DNA of 64,000 bases from Candidatus Obscuribacter sp. (lineage in GTDB: Bacteria > Cyanobacteriota > Vampirovibrionia > Obscuribacterales > Obscuribacteraceae), in the NCBI GenBank assembly GCA_016718315.1, contig JADKDV010000005.1, positions 744,001-808,000 on the forward strand, written 5' to 3'. A model generated the notes under the pieces. The model ran no database searches, was not told the DNA's origin, and was given only the letters and a program-made list of their open reading frames with translations. Within the stretch, counting starts at the first letter, position 1. Each line of letters starts with the position of its first letter. Shown piece after piece: positions 34,449 through 43,980 of this stretch. A program made the position numbers and the translations under genes.

Positions 34449-35516
34449 GTGACTAAGGGCAAAGACAAAGAAGACCAGTTCATTTCCAAGCTTGATAAAC
34501 TCGAGGTTGCCGGCAAGCAGCGCGAGTCTGGCTTAGAAGAGCTACTGGTCAACAGCGGTGCTGAACTCGAAGATGAAGTGCCTAACTTGCCTGAAGCGGC
34601 GGAAGACAATTCTTTTGAGTTTAAAGATGATCTCGAAGAAGATCCCGAACGCTTTGAAGAGAAGGTATCTCAGGGTCTGTCCTCTGACGATCCTGTCCGT
34701 ATGTATCTGCGTGAGATAGGTCGCATCCAGCTTTTGACTGCCGATCAAGAAATTGAATACGCTCGTCGCATCGAAATGGGCGGTTCTGACGGTGCTATTG
34801 CTAAAAGACGCCTGGTACAGGCTAACTTGCGCTTAGTTGTATCCATTGCCAAAAAATATGTCGGACGGGGCATGCTCTTTCTTGATTTAATCCAGGAAGG
34901 CAATATGGGTCTCATTCGGGCTGCCGAAAAATTTGACTACGAACGTGGCTATAAATTCAGTACTTATGCCACTTGGTGGATTAGACAGGCAATTACCAGA
35001 GCCATCGCTGACCAGGCTCGTACCATCCGCATCCCGGTGCACATGGTAGAGACTATCAACAAACTCAAAAAAGTCACTCGTAAGCTACAGCAAGATAAAG
35101 GCCGCAAGCCCACCGAAGAAGAAATCGCTGAGTCTATGGAGATTAGCATCACTAAGCTGCGCGATATCATCAAAGTGGCTCAGGAGCCAGTCTCTCTTGA
35201 GACACCAATCGGTAAAGAAGAAGACAGCAAACTCGGTGACTTTATCGAAGATAGAGATGCTGAGACTCCAGCTGCTTCTGTTACTCAAGACCTCCTGCGT
35301 GAAGACATCATCGAAGTAATGGCATCACTCTCGCCTCGCGAAAGAGATGTATTGCGTCTGCGTTTTGGTCTAGATGATGGGCGTCAACGCACTCTGGAAG
35401 AAGTCGGACAGCTCTTTGGTGTCACCCGTGAGCGTATTCGCCAGATTGAAGCAAAAGCTCTACGCAAGCTGCGTCATCCCAATCGCAGTCGTCGCTTAAG
35501 AGAATACATCGATTAA
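34449..35516 (+). CDS. rpoD: Primary RNA polymerase sigma factor (SigA/RpoD)
   Basis: A 355-residue housekeeping sigma factor. After an acidic N-terminal 75 residues come region 1.2 (DDPVRMYLREIGRIQLL), region 2 with LRLVVSIAKKYVGRGMLFLDLIQEGNMGL and YKFSTYATWWIRQAI (-10 recognition), region 3, and region 4 with TLEEVGQLFGVTRERIRQIEAKALRKLR (-35 recognition). Its short region 1.1 and sequence style resemble cyanobacterial and Gram-positive SigA. It starts at GTG 25 bases after dnaG, the classic dnaG-rpoD operon, and is followed by a strong terminator. Confidence 0.97.
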   Translation: MTKGKDKEDQFISKLDKLEVAGKQRESGLEELLVNSGAELEDEVPNLPEAAEDNSFEFKDDLEEDPERFEEKVSQGLSSDDPVRMYLREIGRIQLLTADQEIEYARRIEMGGSDGAIAKRRLVQANLRLVVSIAKKYVGRGMLFLDLIQEGNMGLIRAAEKFDYERGYKFSTYATWWIRQAITRAIADQARTIRIPVHMVETINKLKKVTRKLQQDKGRKPTEEEIAESMEISITKLRDIIKVAQEPVSLETPIGKEEDSKLGDFIEDRDAETPAASVTQDLLREDIIEVMASLSPRERDVLRLRFGLDDGRQRTLEEVGQLFGVTRERIRQIEAKALRKLRHPNRSRRLREYID

Positions 35517-35522
35517 TTAAAG

Positions 35523-35552
35523 CGGGCACTAAATATGGTGCCCGTTTTTTTT
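35523..35552 (+). terminator. Rho-independent terminator after sigA
   Basis: CGGGCAC (35523-35529) pairs with GTGCCCG (35538-35544), followed by eight T residues. It ends the dnaG-sigA operon. Confidence 0.92.
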
Positions 35553-35562
35553 GCTTTGGGTA

Positions 35563-35871
35563 TTAGCTATAGCTCAAGTCTTCGTCAGCACTGAGCCAGT
35601 CGAGTACTTCTGGCTGTCTTTTTAGTTCTTCTAATAGCTCATACAGGCTGGAAGCGTCCTGGGCTGCTACTGCTTTAAGTGGGACGTTTAGTACTTTGAC
35701 TGTAATGGCTCTTGAACCAAGCTCGATGTGGACTTTGTCGTCTAGCTTTAGCTCATGGGACGACTTGGCTGGTCTGTCGTTGACATAGACACGCCCCTGC
35801 TCGCACGCCATCTGAGCTACTGTCCGACGTTTGATCAGACGTGATACTTTTAGCCATTTATCCAGACGCAT
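35563..35871 (-). CDS. S4-domain RNA-binding protein (Hsp15-like)
   Basis: A 102-residue protein with an N-terminal S4 RNA-binding fold (MRLDKWLKVSRLIKRRTVA, then GRVYVNDRPAKSSHELKLDD) typical of Hsp15/RqcP-like proteins, which act on stalled or dissociated large ribosomal subunits. The C-terminal tail is short and acidic. It is convergent with the sigA operon. Assignment to heat-shock or ribosome-rescue function is by family only. Confidence 0.9.
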   Translation of the reverse strand: MRLDKWLKVSRLIKRRTVAQMACEQGRVYVNDRPAKSSHELKLDDKVHIELGSRAITVKVLNVPLKAVAAQDASSLYELLEELKRQPEVLDWLSADEDLSYS

Positions 35872-36314
35872 GACATAAGACCTTTATTTAGATTGCTACA
35901 GGCCAATTATAGTGGACTTAGCCCAAAATGCTTGCACTGTATCTGGTGCACTTTAAGCTCGTTTAAGCGCTGGCTTGACTTCGGTCATGATGTAGGTGCA
36001 TAGTTTTGGTCGGATATTGAGTTTAGTGAAGCCGGCTGGTGAGTGATAAGCGTTCTCTATTTGCTGCCAAGAGACAAATTGGATTGAGCGATTCTAAGAA
36101 CATGGTTTGTCCGTCTGATAAGAAATCACTCACCCTTAAGCTACTTTGAATCAAAAGTACTCTTTTTTACTGATTACTGGACTTAGGCGCGTTGATCATT
36201 GCGATTTTTCAAGAGGTGAAGTAAGTTTTGCCTGACAAACTGCAAAGTAGGTGTATGCTCTAAAAGTTACCGCAATTACCTGTCAATTTCGTTCTGGTAT
36301 CTACTAAGTCCACC
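35872..36314 (+). promoter_or_regulatory. Intergenic region with candidate promoter for RND locus 1
   Basis: A gene-free 443 bases between the divergent S4 and adaptor genes. CTGACA (36232-36237) and TATGCT (36254-36259) at 16-base spacing are the best promoter candidate for the efflux genes, leaving about a 50-base leader. No metal-responsive palindrome, riboswitch or small ORF was recognised. Confidence 0.3.
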
Positions 36315-37769
36315 TTGGCCAACAAACACACTAACGTCCCGTTAAGCTCTGCTCTGCCTGGTTATGGCAAAGTGATAAAGACACCTCTCAGTCGCACTGT
36401 GATGGCCGCACTTTTGTCTAGCTTGTCTGTTTTTGTGCTGGCAGGTTGTGGTCATAGTGAGACAAAAGAAACAGTTGAAGCAAAGGACAAGCCAGCTAGC
36501 GGTCCTAAAATCATTCCAATAACCGAAGACACTATCAAGCGCATCGATTTTAAGACCGAAGTGGTGGAAGAACGCGATGTCGCTGTGCCGCTACACCTGA
36601 CAGGCAAAATTGAGCCAGATTACGGCTGTAGCGTCGATGTCAGTGCTCGTATCGCCGGGCGTATATCAAAAATACTCGTCAAGCCTGGGGAAGTAGTCGC
36701 CCGTGGACAGCTCATGGCCATGGTTGACAGCCCTCCTGTTAGCGATATGCAAGGTGAGCTGGTAGAAGCTAAGTCCAAGCTAAATATTGCCGAAGCACAC
36801 GCTGAACGCGAAAGACAAATATACGAAGAGCATCTTGAGCGTCCTAAAGGTCTCCTCGACGCCCGAGCGCTCATGCAAAACACAAGAGTGCAAGCGGAGC
36901 TTGCCGAGCTTGAGTATCAGAGACAGGAAGGTCTCTACCGCGAAAAAATCGCTGCCACTAAAGACTATCTGGCTGCTAAAGCAGCTCTGGCTAGAGCCAA
37001 AGTTGACTATGAGCAAGCCCGTACGGCGCTGGCTCGCGAAGAACAACTCTACAAAAACCGCGCTTTGATGAAGCGTGACTATCAACTTGCCATGGCCGAA
37101 GTGGCTCGCTTGAAGCAGCATTTGAATACCATAGTCAAACGTCTTGGTTTTCTCGGTGCCGACCCTGCGATGACCCAGGAAGTATTGCGTACCGGCAACA
37201 TTAATGGATTGGTCCGCATCGTGTCACCCATTGATGGAGTGGTGGGCAAATATGACTATGGTGTAGGCGAAATAGTGCAGCCAGATAAGTCTATGTTTGT
37301 TGTCACTGATTTAAAGACAGTGCTTGTGGCAGCCGACCTGCCTGAGATTGATTTGCGCCGGGTCAAGCCCGGTAACACAGTCAAAATTGTCGTACCAAGT
37401 TATCCCGATCAAAAGTTTTCTGGCGTTATTAGCTTTATCAGTGATAACGTCAATGCCCTGACTCGTACTGTGCCGATTCGTGCGCGCCTGACTAATTCAT
37501 CAGGCAAGCTCAAAGCCAACATGTATGCTGAGATTGATTTGCAAGGTGCGCCTCGTAAGTTTTTAGCCTGCCCCAAGTCAGCCATACAAGAGCGTGAAGG
37601 CAAAAAAGTCGTCTTTGTTAAACGCAACGATGGTTTTGAAGAACGCACAGTCAAACTTGGACTTATCGGTGAACAGTTTATCGAAGCCGAATCGGGTCTC
37701 AGTGCCGGCGATATAGTGGCCACTCAAGGTAGTTTGATGCTCAAAACCGAGCTTAGTTATCAGCACTGA
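36315..37769 (+). CDS. RND efflux periplasmic adaptor (CusB/CzcB type), lipoprotein
   Basis: A 484-residue membrane fusion protein linking an RND pump to an outer-membrane channel. It has a lipoprotein signal (VFVLAGC, acylated Cys45), beta-barrel and lipoyl segments (GRISKILVKPGEVVARGQLM), and a long alpha-helical hairpin (about 150-280) made of Glu/Ala/Arg-rich helices. A second lipoyl half (IVSPIDGVVGKYDYGVGEIV) and a C-terminal barrel follow. It starts at TTG with a weak ribosome binding site; an ATG at 36402 would shorten the signal. It is 26 bases upstream of its pump gene. Confidence 0.93.
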   Translation: MANKHTNVPLSSALPGYGKVIKTPLSRTVMAALLSSLSVFVLAGCGHSETKETVEAKDKPASGPKIIPITEDTIKRIDFKTEVVEERDVAVPLHLTGKIEPDYGCSVDVSARIAGRISKILVKPGEVVARGQLMAMVDSPPVSDMQGELVEAKSKLNIAEAHAERERQIYEEHLERPKGLLDARALMQNTRVQAELAELEYQRQEGLYREKIAATKDYLAAKAALARAKVDYEQARTALAREEQLYKNRALMKRDYQLAMAEVARLKQHLNTIVKRLGFLGADPAMTQEVLRTGNINGLVRIVSPIDGVVGKYDYGVGEIVQPDKSMFVVTDLKTVLVAADLPEIDLRRVKPGNTVKIVVPSYPDQKFSGVISFISDNVNALTRTVPIRARLTNSSGKLKANMYAEIDLQGAPRKFLACPKSAIQEREGKKVVFVKRNDGFEERTVKLGLIGEQFIEAESGLSAGDIVATQGSLMLKTELSYQH

Positions 37770-37795
37770 GTCAGGCGAGAGAATAAAGCAAACAG

Positions 37796-40700
37796 ATGAT
37801 TGGTCTTATTAGATTTGCCTTAAAACAAAGACTGCTCACTGTTGGTGCTGCGCTTGCTGTGGCTGGACTGGGCGTTTATAGCGCCATGAATATCGCTATT
37901 GACTCTTTTCCTGATGTGTCCAATGTGCAGGTGCAAATAATCACTGAGCCAGAGAGTATGGCTACCGAGGAAGTGGAAGCCCTGGTCACATTTCCCATCG
38001 AAAACGGTCTCAATGGTCTGCCTAAAGTAAACAAAATCCGTAGCAACTCTAGCTTTGGTCTCAGTGTGGTCACGGCCATCTTTGATGACGATGTCGATGT
38101 TTATTGGGCCCGCAACCTTGTACAACAAAGACTCTCGCAAATAGACCTGCCCAATGGCTCTGCTAAACCGACACTGGGACCAGTTGTCTCGACTTTTTCA
38201 AACGTCCTCAACTATTACCTGACCTCTGACAAACATGACCTGACTGAGTTGCGCACCATACAAGACTGGCAAGTGGCCAGACGTCTGCGCGCTGTAAGCG
38301 GCGTCGGTAATGTCGTCAGTTATGGCGGCTATGTAAAACAGTATCAGGTACTGGTTAATCCTCATGTACTCAAGGGCTATAACCTGCGCTTGATTGATGT
38401 TATCCGCGCTCTTGAGCAAAATAACCTCAATGCTGGCGGTAACTTTATTGAGCGCGGCGGCGAAGAAGTAATTATCCGTGGACTTGGTCGTATCGAGAAT
38501 ATCGAAGATATCCGCAATATTTTGCTCAAGTCAATTGATGGCACACCTATTAAAGTTGGGCAGATAGCCCAGGTCGACATTGGTCCGGCCTTCCGCCGGG
38601 GCAGTGCCTCTATGGACGGCAAGGGCGAGACTGTCACCGGTATGGTTTTGACTCGCAAAGGTGTCAACACCAAAGCTGTAGTCGACAGAGTGCGACTTGT
38701 TATTGACGAAATTCGCGGTGAATTGCCTGAAGGCGTGACTTTGCACACTTATTATGACCAGAGTGCTCTTGTCGATAAGACTATCGAGACAGTCAAAGAA
38801 GTGCTTACTCTCGGTGGTTCGCTTGTTATTCTTGTCCTGGGAGCCATTCTTCTCAATGTGCCTTGCTCTTTGATTGTGGCAGTGATTATTCCGCTGTCAC
38901 TTTTGTTTAGCTTTATCATGATGAAAAATACCGGTCTCACCGCCAATTTGATGACACTTGGAGCGGTGGACTTTGGTGTAATCGTCGATGCTGGTGTGGT
39001 CATGGTGGAAAATATCTTCCGCCATCTAGCTGAAGAGCAGGAAAAAGTACGTCAAGGTGAATTAACTCAAGGTGAGTACGAGCACAACCGCTACGCTGTG
39101 GTTTATACCGCAGCTAAAGAAGTAGGCTCTCCGATATTTTTTGCTATTACGATTATCATCGCCGTCTATCTGCCACTTTTTACACTTGAAGGTGTGGAAG
39201 GGCGGATGTTTACCCCTCTGGCTCTCAACTATATCTATGCACTTTCAGGCGCACTTTTGGTATCGCTTACAGTGATACCGGTATTATGCTTCTGGTTTTT
39301 GCGCGGCAAGATTGTCGAGCGCCACAGCCCGATTATTGAATACGCCAAAAAAATGGTGACCCCCGCTCTGGCCAAGTCTCTTGCCCATCCCCGCAAGACT
39401 ATTGCTATAGCTTGTGCGGTCTTGCTTGGTTCTTTTGCCTTGTTCCCATTTTTAGGCTCCGAATTTATACCGAGTCTGGATGAAGGCTCGATACTACTGC
39501 GTACCAAGCTATCCCCCAGTGTTTCGCACACTGAGTCGCGACGCGTTGCCGCTATAGTCGAAAAGACTCTGCTGGAGTTTCCTGAAGTGGAAGTGGTGGT
39601 CTCTCGTATCGGTCGATCTGGTATGGGCGGAGACCTGGAAGGTATTGATAACGCCGACGTGTATGTAGGTCTCAAGCCAAAAGATAAGTGGACTACCACC
39701 CACGACAAAGAAGATCTGGTCAACAAAATGGCTGCAAAGGTAGATAAGATCCCTGGTCTTATTTATAGCTTTAGCCAACCTATCGGTGACATGATCGATG
39801 ACTTGATTGCCGGTATTAAAGCCGATCTCGGTATCAAAATCTTTGGTGAGGATCTTGAGACTCTCGATGGCATTGCCACCAAAATCGAAAAAATCGTTAG
39901 AGAAGTGAGGGGCTCAGCTGACGTGCAAAAGGAGCATTTGCTCGGCTTGCCGCAACTTAATATCAAGCTCAAACGGGATGTCATAGCGCGTTATGGTCTC
40001 AATGTCGATGATGTGCAGGAGATTATCTCAACAGCTCTGGCTGGGCGTGAAGTATCTGAAGTTGTGGAAGGGACCAGGCGTTTTGGTCTGTTAATAAGAT
40101 TTCCAATCAATTTTAGAGAGTCTCAAGAAGACATCGAATCAATCCTGGTCGACACTCCAGACGGTGGTCGTGTGCCGCTCAAGCAGCTAGCTGATATAAG
40201 CAATCAAAACGGTACAGTGATGATCAACCGTGAAGACGGACAAAGACGTACAGCTGTCTTGTCTAACGTTAGAGGACGAGACCTTGGCACATTTGTAGAA
40301 GAAGTACAAAACAGGGTCAATAAAGAAGTGACACTGCCACGCGGTTATCGCATCGTCTGGGGTGGTCAATTTGAAAACCAACAAAGAGCGATGGCTCGCC
40401 TGGCACTGGTTGTACCAGTGGTGCTGCTCTTGATCTTTGTCCTATTGTTTGCCTCGTTTAACAGTCTGCGCAATGCTGGACTGATTATGCTCAATGTCCC
40501 TTTTGCAATCATTGGTGGTATCGTCGCTCTTTATATTTCGCACCAGCCTATCTCGGTACCGGCGATTATTGGTTTTATTGCATTGTTTGGTGTGGCGGTG
40601 CAAAACGGCGTAATTATGGTGAGCCATATCATGCAATTGCAAAAGCAAGGTGTGCCTGTGCTCGAAGCCACACTGGAAGGTGTAAAAGTAAGACTTAGAC

Positions 40701-41077
40701 CAGTCCTGATGACTGCTCTCGTGGCGATGGTGGGCTTTTTGCCTCTGGTTTTTAGTCACGGCACTGGTGCTGAGGTGCAACGTCCTCTGGCTACTGTTGT
40801 GCTTGGTGGTCTATGTACCTCTACTATTTTGACTCTAGTGGTTTTGCCAACTCTCTACACGCTCATCAATAGAAATATCGACCATACCAAAAACGAAAAA
40901 GAACCAACTCGCAAATATGGTGCCGCTCAATCTCTCAATACTCAGCAGATTAGCGCCATCATCAAAGATCAGGGCTGGATTGAGGGTGAAGCCAAAGAGT
41001 CAGCAGATAACGCCGAGGCGTCTGGCAATGGCGCCAGTGGTGGCGACGCTGTTGAGCCACCTGGCAAATCTAGTTGA
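37796..41077 (+). CDS. Heavy-metal RND efflux pump (CusA/CzcA family)
   Basis: A 1093-residue inner-membrane proton antiporter. It has the typical N-terminus (ALKQRLLT...IDSFPDVSNVQVQI), two large periplasmic loops and 12 transmembrane helices. The HME proton-relay motif in TM4 is DFGVIVDAGVVMVE (Asp392, Asp398, Glu405), as in CzcA. GMG in GRSGMGGDLEG and GSEFIPSLDEGSI are also family features. The C-terminal 60 residues after the last helix are a polar, Gly/Ala/Glu-rich tail. It is encoded with its adaptor but without a TolC in this locus. Metal specificity (Cu/Ag or Zn/Co/Cd) cannot be read from sequence with certainty. Confidence 0.95.
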   Translation: MIGLIRFALKQRLLTVGAALAVAGLGVYSAMNIAIDSFPDVSNVQVQIITEPESMATEEVEALVTFPIENGLNGLPKVNKIRSNSSFGLSVVTAIFDDDVDVYWARNLVQQRLSQIDLPNGSAKPTLGPVVSTFSNVLNYYLTSDKHDLTELRTIQDWQVARRLRAVSGVGNVVSYGGYVKQYQVLVNPHVLKGYNLRLIDVIRALEQNNLNAGGNFIERGGEEVIIRGLGRIENIEDIRNILLKSIDGTPIKVGQIAQVDIGPAFRRGSASMDGKGETVTGMVLTRKGVNTKAVVDRVRLVIDEIRGELPEGVTLHTYYDQSALVDKTIETVKEVLTLGGSLVILVLGAILLNVPCSLIVAVIIPLSLLFSFIMMKNTGLTANLMTLGAVDFGVIVDAGVVMVENIFRHLAEEQEKVRQGELTQGEYEHNRYAVVYTAAKEVGSPIFFAITIIIAVYLPLFTLEGVEGRMFTPLALNYIYALSGALLVSLTVIPVLCFWFLRGKIVERHSPIIEYAKKMVTPALAKSLAHPRKTIAIACAVLLGSFALFPFLGSEFIPSLDEGSILLRTKLSPSVSHTESRRVAAIVEKTLLEFPEVEVVVSRIGRSGMGGDLEGIDNADVYVGLKPKDKWTTTHDKEDLVNKMAAKVDKIPGLIYSFSQPIGDMIDDLIAGIKADLGIKIFGEDLETLDGIATKIEKIVREVRGSADVQKEHLLGLPQLNIKLKRDVIARYGLNVDDVQEIISTALAGREVSEVVEGTRRFGLLIRFPINFRESQEDIESILVDTPDGGRVPLKQLADISNQNGTVMINREDGQRRTAVLSNVRGRDLGTFVEEVQNRVNKEVTLPRGYRIVWGGQFENQQRAMARLALVVPVVLLLIFVLLFASFNSLRNAGLIMLNVPFAIIGGIVALYISHQPISVPAIIGFIALFGVAVQNGVIMVSHIMQLQKQGVPVLEATLEGVKVRLRPVLMTALVAMVGFLPLVFSHGTGAEVQRPLATVVLGGLCTSTILTLVVLPTLYTLINRNIDHTKNEKEPTRKYGAAQSLNTQQISAIIKDQGWIEGEAKESADNAEASGNGASGGDAVEPPGKSS

Positions 41078-41180
41078 TTTACTGGCTAATATTAAGCGAC
41101 CTTTATCTTTGATGTTTGAACTTTTTTGTGTAGTGAGACGTCATCTCTTACATCTAAGGTAACTCAAGGAGTTTACGGTA

Positions 41181-41516
41181 ATGAAGTTTCAACTTTTGGC
41201 TACACTCTCGCTATCACTGGTAGCCGCATCCACCATCATGTCCAGTCAGGATGCCCAGGCTAAAGACTGGAGATATAGCGTCAACAATAGACAACAAAGA
41301 CAACAAACACGCATTTATAAAGGGATCCAGTCTGGCAATCTGACACAGCACGAGGCTGCTCGTTTAGGGCGTCGCGAGGCGCAGCTCAACCGTCAGGAAG
41401 CAAGATATAGAGCTAGTGGCAATGGTCTCAACTCTTATGAGCGTGCCAAACTGCAGCGCGAGCAAAATCAGTTGTCTCGCAGTATCCATAATCAAGCTCA
41501 CGATGCTCAGCGATAG
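41181..41516 (+). CDS. Small secreted Arg/Gln-rich protein
   Basis: A 111-residue protein with a signal peptide (about 1-27, ending in AQA). The mature part has a repeated helical motif: RQQTRIYKGIQSGNLTQHEAARL and then NSYERAKLQREQNQL, each resembling an R-x-GI-SGxLT-xEA unit. Similar small periplasmic proteins of unknown function occur in many proteobacteria. AAGGAG is present about 13 bases upstream of the ATG. It follows the RND pump by about 100 bases but is probably separate. Confidence 0.8.
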   Translation: MKFQLLATLSLSLVAASTIMSSQDAQAKDWRYSVNNRQQRQQTRIYKGIQSGNLTQHEAARLGRREAQLNRQEARYRASGNGLNSYERAKLQREQNQLSRSIHNQAHDAQR

Positions 41517-41527
41517 ACAGTTTAGTG

Positions 41528-42691
41528 TTAGCGCTTAAAATAGCCTTTTGGCGTTTTTAAAGTTCTAGTTTGAGCGCTGACATTTTTATGCAAATCGCCG
41601 GTGTGGAAGAAGTACGGATACTGGAGTTTTGGCTCACTGGCTTGATTTAGCTGTTCCATCAGAGCAGTTGGAATCTCGAATTCCAGGGCATTGATATTGT
41701 CCTCAAGTTGAGTCAGTTTGCTTGCCCCGATAATTGTGCTCACCACACCGGGTTGATTTGTCACCCAGTTAAGCGCTACTTGCGCTGGTGTGCGCCCCAG
41801 TTGCCCGGCCACCTCGACCAGTACATCCACCATTGCCATTGCTTTATCACCACTGGCATCCATATGAGGATCGGTAATCCAGGTGCTGGCCAGTCTGCCA
41901 TCCCCTTTGATTTGACCGTTTTCTCTTTTGTATTTACCGGTCAAAAGTCCATTGGCAAGTGGACTCCAGGGGCAGATGCCGATGCCAAGCTCGATAGCGG
42001 CGTCGGTGTATTCAAATTCAATATTGCGCACTGCCAGTGAGTATTCCATCTGGATTGCTGCAATCTTTTCCCAGCCGCGCCATTCAGCAAGAGTCTGTGC
42101 TCGACCCAGATACCAGGCTGGTGGGTTGCTCAGACCGATATAACGCACTTTGCCAGATTGCACCAGGCTATTGAGTGATGACATCACTTCTTCAGCGGGG
42201 GTCATGGTGTCCCAGTTGTGCACCCAATAAAGATCGATATAGTCGGTTTTGAGTCTTTTGAGAGACTTCTCCACTGATTCCAGCATGTGTTTGCGGCCAT
42301 TGCCACCACCATTGGGGTCACCAGCCCTTGTGCCAAAAGTGTATTTTGTGGCCAGTACTACTTCGTCGCGATTGGTCAGTTCATGGACTAATTCGCCTGT
42401 GATCTCTTCACTCTGTCCTTCATGGTAGCCATCAGCTGTGTCCAAAAAATTGCCCCCGGCTTCCAGGTAACGTTTGACTATTGCTTTTGCCGTGTCTTTA
42501 TCTGAGCTCCAGTGACCTTCCCAGACTTCGCCAAAAGTGGCAGTGCCGAGCGAGAGTGGCGATACTCTCAAACCACTTTTGCCCAATAGATAATAGGTGG
42601 CCAGACTCTTTATCTGCTTCTCGTTGCCGGGTGTGCCTTTAGCGGGTACCACTTTGCTTTTTTCGGTGTTTGCTTCTGCTGCTTTGGCCAT
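41528..42691 (-). CDS. Aldo/keto reductase
   Basis: A 387-residue TIM-barrel NAD(P)H-dependent reductase. Catalytic tetrad: Asp and Tyr in FLDTADGYHEG, Lys in VLATKYTFG and His in LYWVHNWD. The cofactor-binding STIIGASKLTQLEDN motif is present. The N-terminus carries about 35 polar residues not found in standard members, with no signal peptide. It is paralogous to the broken reductase at 25837-26948 (shared GLRVSP and GDPNGG patterns), suggesting a small family in this genome. The substrate is unknown. Confidence 0.93.
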   Translation of the reverse strand: MAKAAEANTEKSKVVPAKGTPGNEKQIKSLATYYLLGKSGLRVSPLSLGTATFGEVWEGHWSSDKDTAKAIVKRYLEAGGNFLDTADGYHEGQSEEITGELVHELTNRDEVVLATKYTFGTRAGDPNGGGNGRKHMLESVEKSLKRLKTDYIDLYWVHNWDTMTPAEEVMSSLNSLVQSGKVRYIGLSNPPAWYLGRAQTLAEWRGWEKIAAIQMEYSLAVRNIEFEYTDAAIELGIGICPWSPLANGLLTGKYKRENGQIKGDGRLASTWITDPHMDASGDKAMAMVDVLVEVAGQLGRTPAQVALNWVTNQPGVVSTIIGASKLTQLEDNINALEFEIPTALMEQLNQASEPKLQYPYFFHTGDLHKNVSAQTRTLKTPKGYFKR

Positions 42692-42838
42692 GGGATATGC
42701 TCCATAATTTGTTGCTTTGATAATATTAGACCGGTCGTCTACAGTCTGTCAATTGCCCCTTAAATATGACGTATTATTAGAGCGATTCCTAATTTGCTGG
42801 TCGCTTCAGTCTGTAGGGGAGACCTTGGAGGAGACATA

Positions 42839-43980
42839 GTGTACAAAAAGATTTTGCTGGCATTTACTATTTGTCTTTTGACTGCCCCTCAAGTGTTGGC
42901 CCTGGCCGCGGAGCTAACGCCCCAGCAGAAGGAAGAAGTAAAGCTCAAGAGTGCTGTCTGGGGCCTCAAAAGGCAGAAGGCTCTGGAACTGACAAAAGCT
43001 AAAAAATTTGCCGAAGTAGAAGCTATCTACAAACAAATAATCGAAGAGCGCCGTGCCCTCAATTTGGACCTTTTATCTGAGCTGGATTTACTTACCACGC
43101 TCTATCTAAACTATGGCAAAAACGACCTGGCCGAAACCACCGCAAGAGAGATGGTGGTCAGTCGCGAAAAAATCAGTGACAGCGAAGATCCAACACTGGC
43201 TTATCCGCTAGAACAACTGGCTAAATGTCTGGATCGCATAGGCAAAAAGGATGAAGCAATAACTGTCAGAGCCCGCGCTGCTAAAATCAAAAAGGATGCT
43301 CAGTCAATCCCTCATTTTGGCAAGATTTTGCTGCCACCCGGAGCTCCTGCCCGCATCAAAGAAGCCGAAGAGATGCGTCTGCTTGGTCAAAATATATGCG
43401 CTTAGACCTGCAGAGCAAAGCGCTTGCTTATTTTGACCGCGCTGTAGCACTGGATAGTAAAAACGCTCAAGCATACAAAGACCGTGCTAGTGCCGAGTCC
43501 TGGTTTGATATGACGACTAAAGCAATCAATGACTTAAACCTGGCCATTAAACTCAAGCCTGATTTTGTCCAGGCTTATTTTGATCGTGGTATGGCATACG
43601 AGAGTCTCAGTCAATATCCCCGGGCTCTCAGTGACTTTGGCCGGGCTATTGCGCTCAATCCTCGTGATATAGAGAGTCTTGGCACGCGTGGCAAGCTCCT
43701 GGATGTGATGGGTAAGCACAAAGAAGCAATTGCTGATTATACTCGTGCCATCGCCAGTGATACTACACACTACTGGCCCTACGTGCAAAGAGCGGTGGCT
43801 TATACCAGTCTCAAGCAATACCAAGATGCGATAAATGACTACACCACGCTGATTGAGCGTGCTCCCGATGACTATGAGTATTACGAGTATCGCCGGGATC
43901 TTTATATCAAGGCCGGCGATAAAGCAAAAGCTCAGGCTGATCAAAAAACGATAAGTCAGCTAAAAAGCAAACTCAAATAG
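42839..43980 (+). CDS. Secreted TPR protein (one frame break)
   Basis: It starts at GTG 42839, 6 bases after GGAGGA, with a signal peptide (KKILLAFTICLLTAPQVLA). The N-terminal frame ends at 43405. The next frame opens at 43396 and continues the same protein: a CAAAAT run at about 43388-43392 lacks one A needed to read GQKYMRLDLQSKALAYF. Combined length is about 380 residues: two TPR-like helical pairs in the first part, then four or five canonical TPRs (about 200-360, such as AYFDRAVALDSKNAQAYKDRA and YPRALSDFGRAIALNPRDIES). Probably a periplasmic protein-interaction scaffold. It overlaps the convergent methyltransferase gene by 8 bases. Confidence 0.85.
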
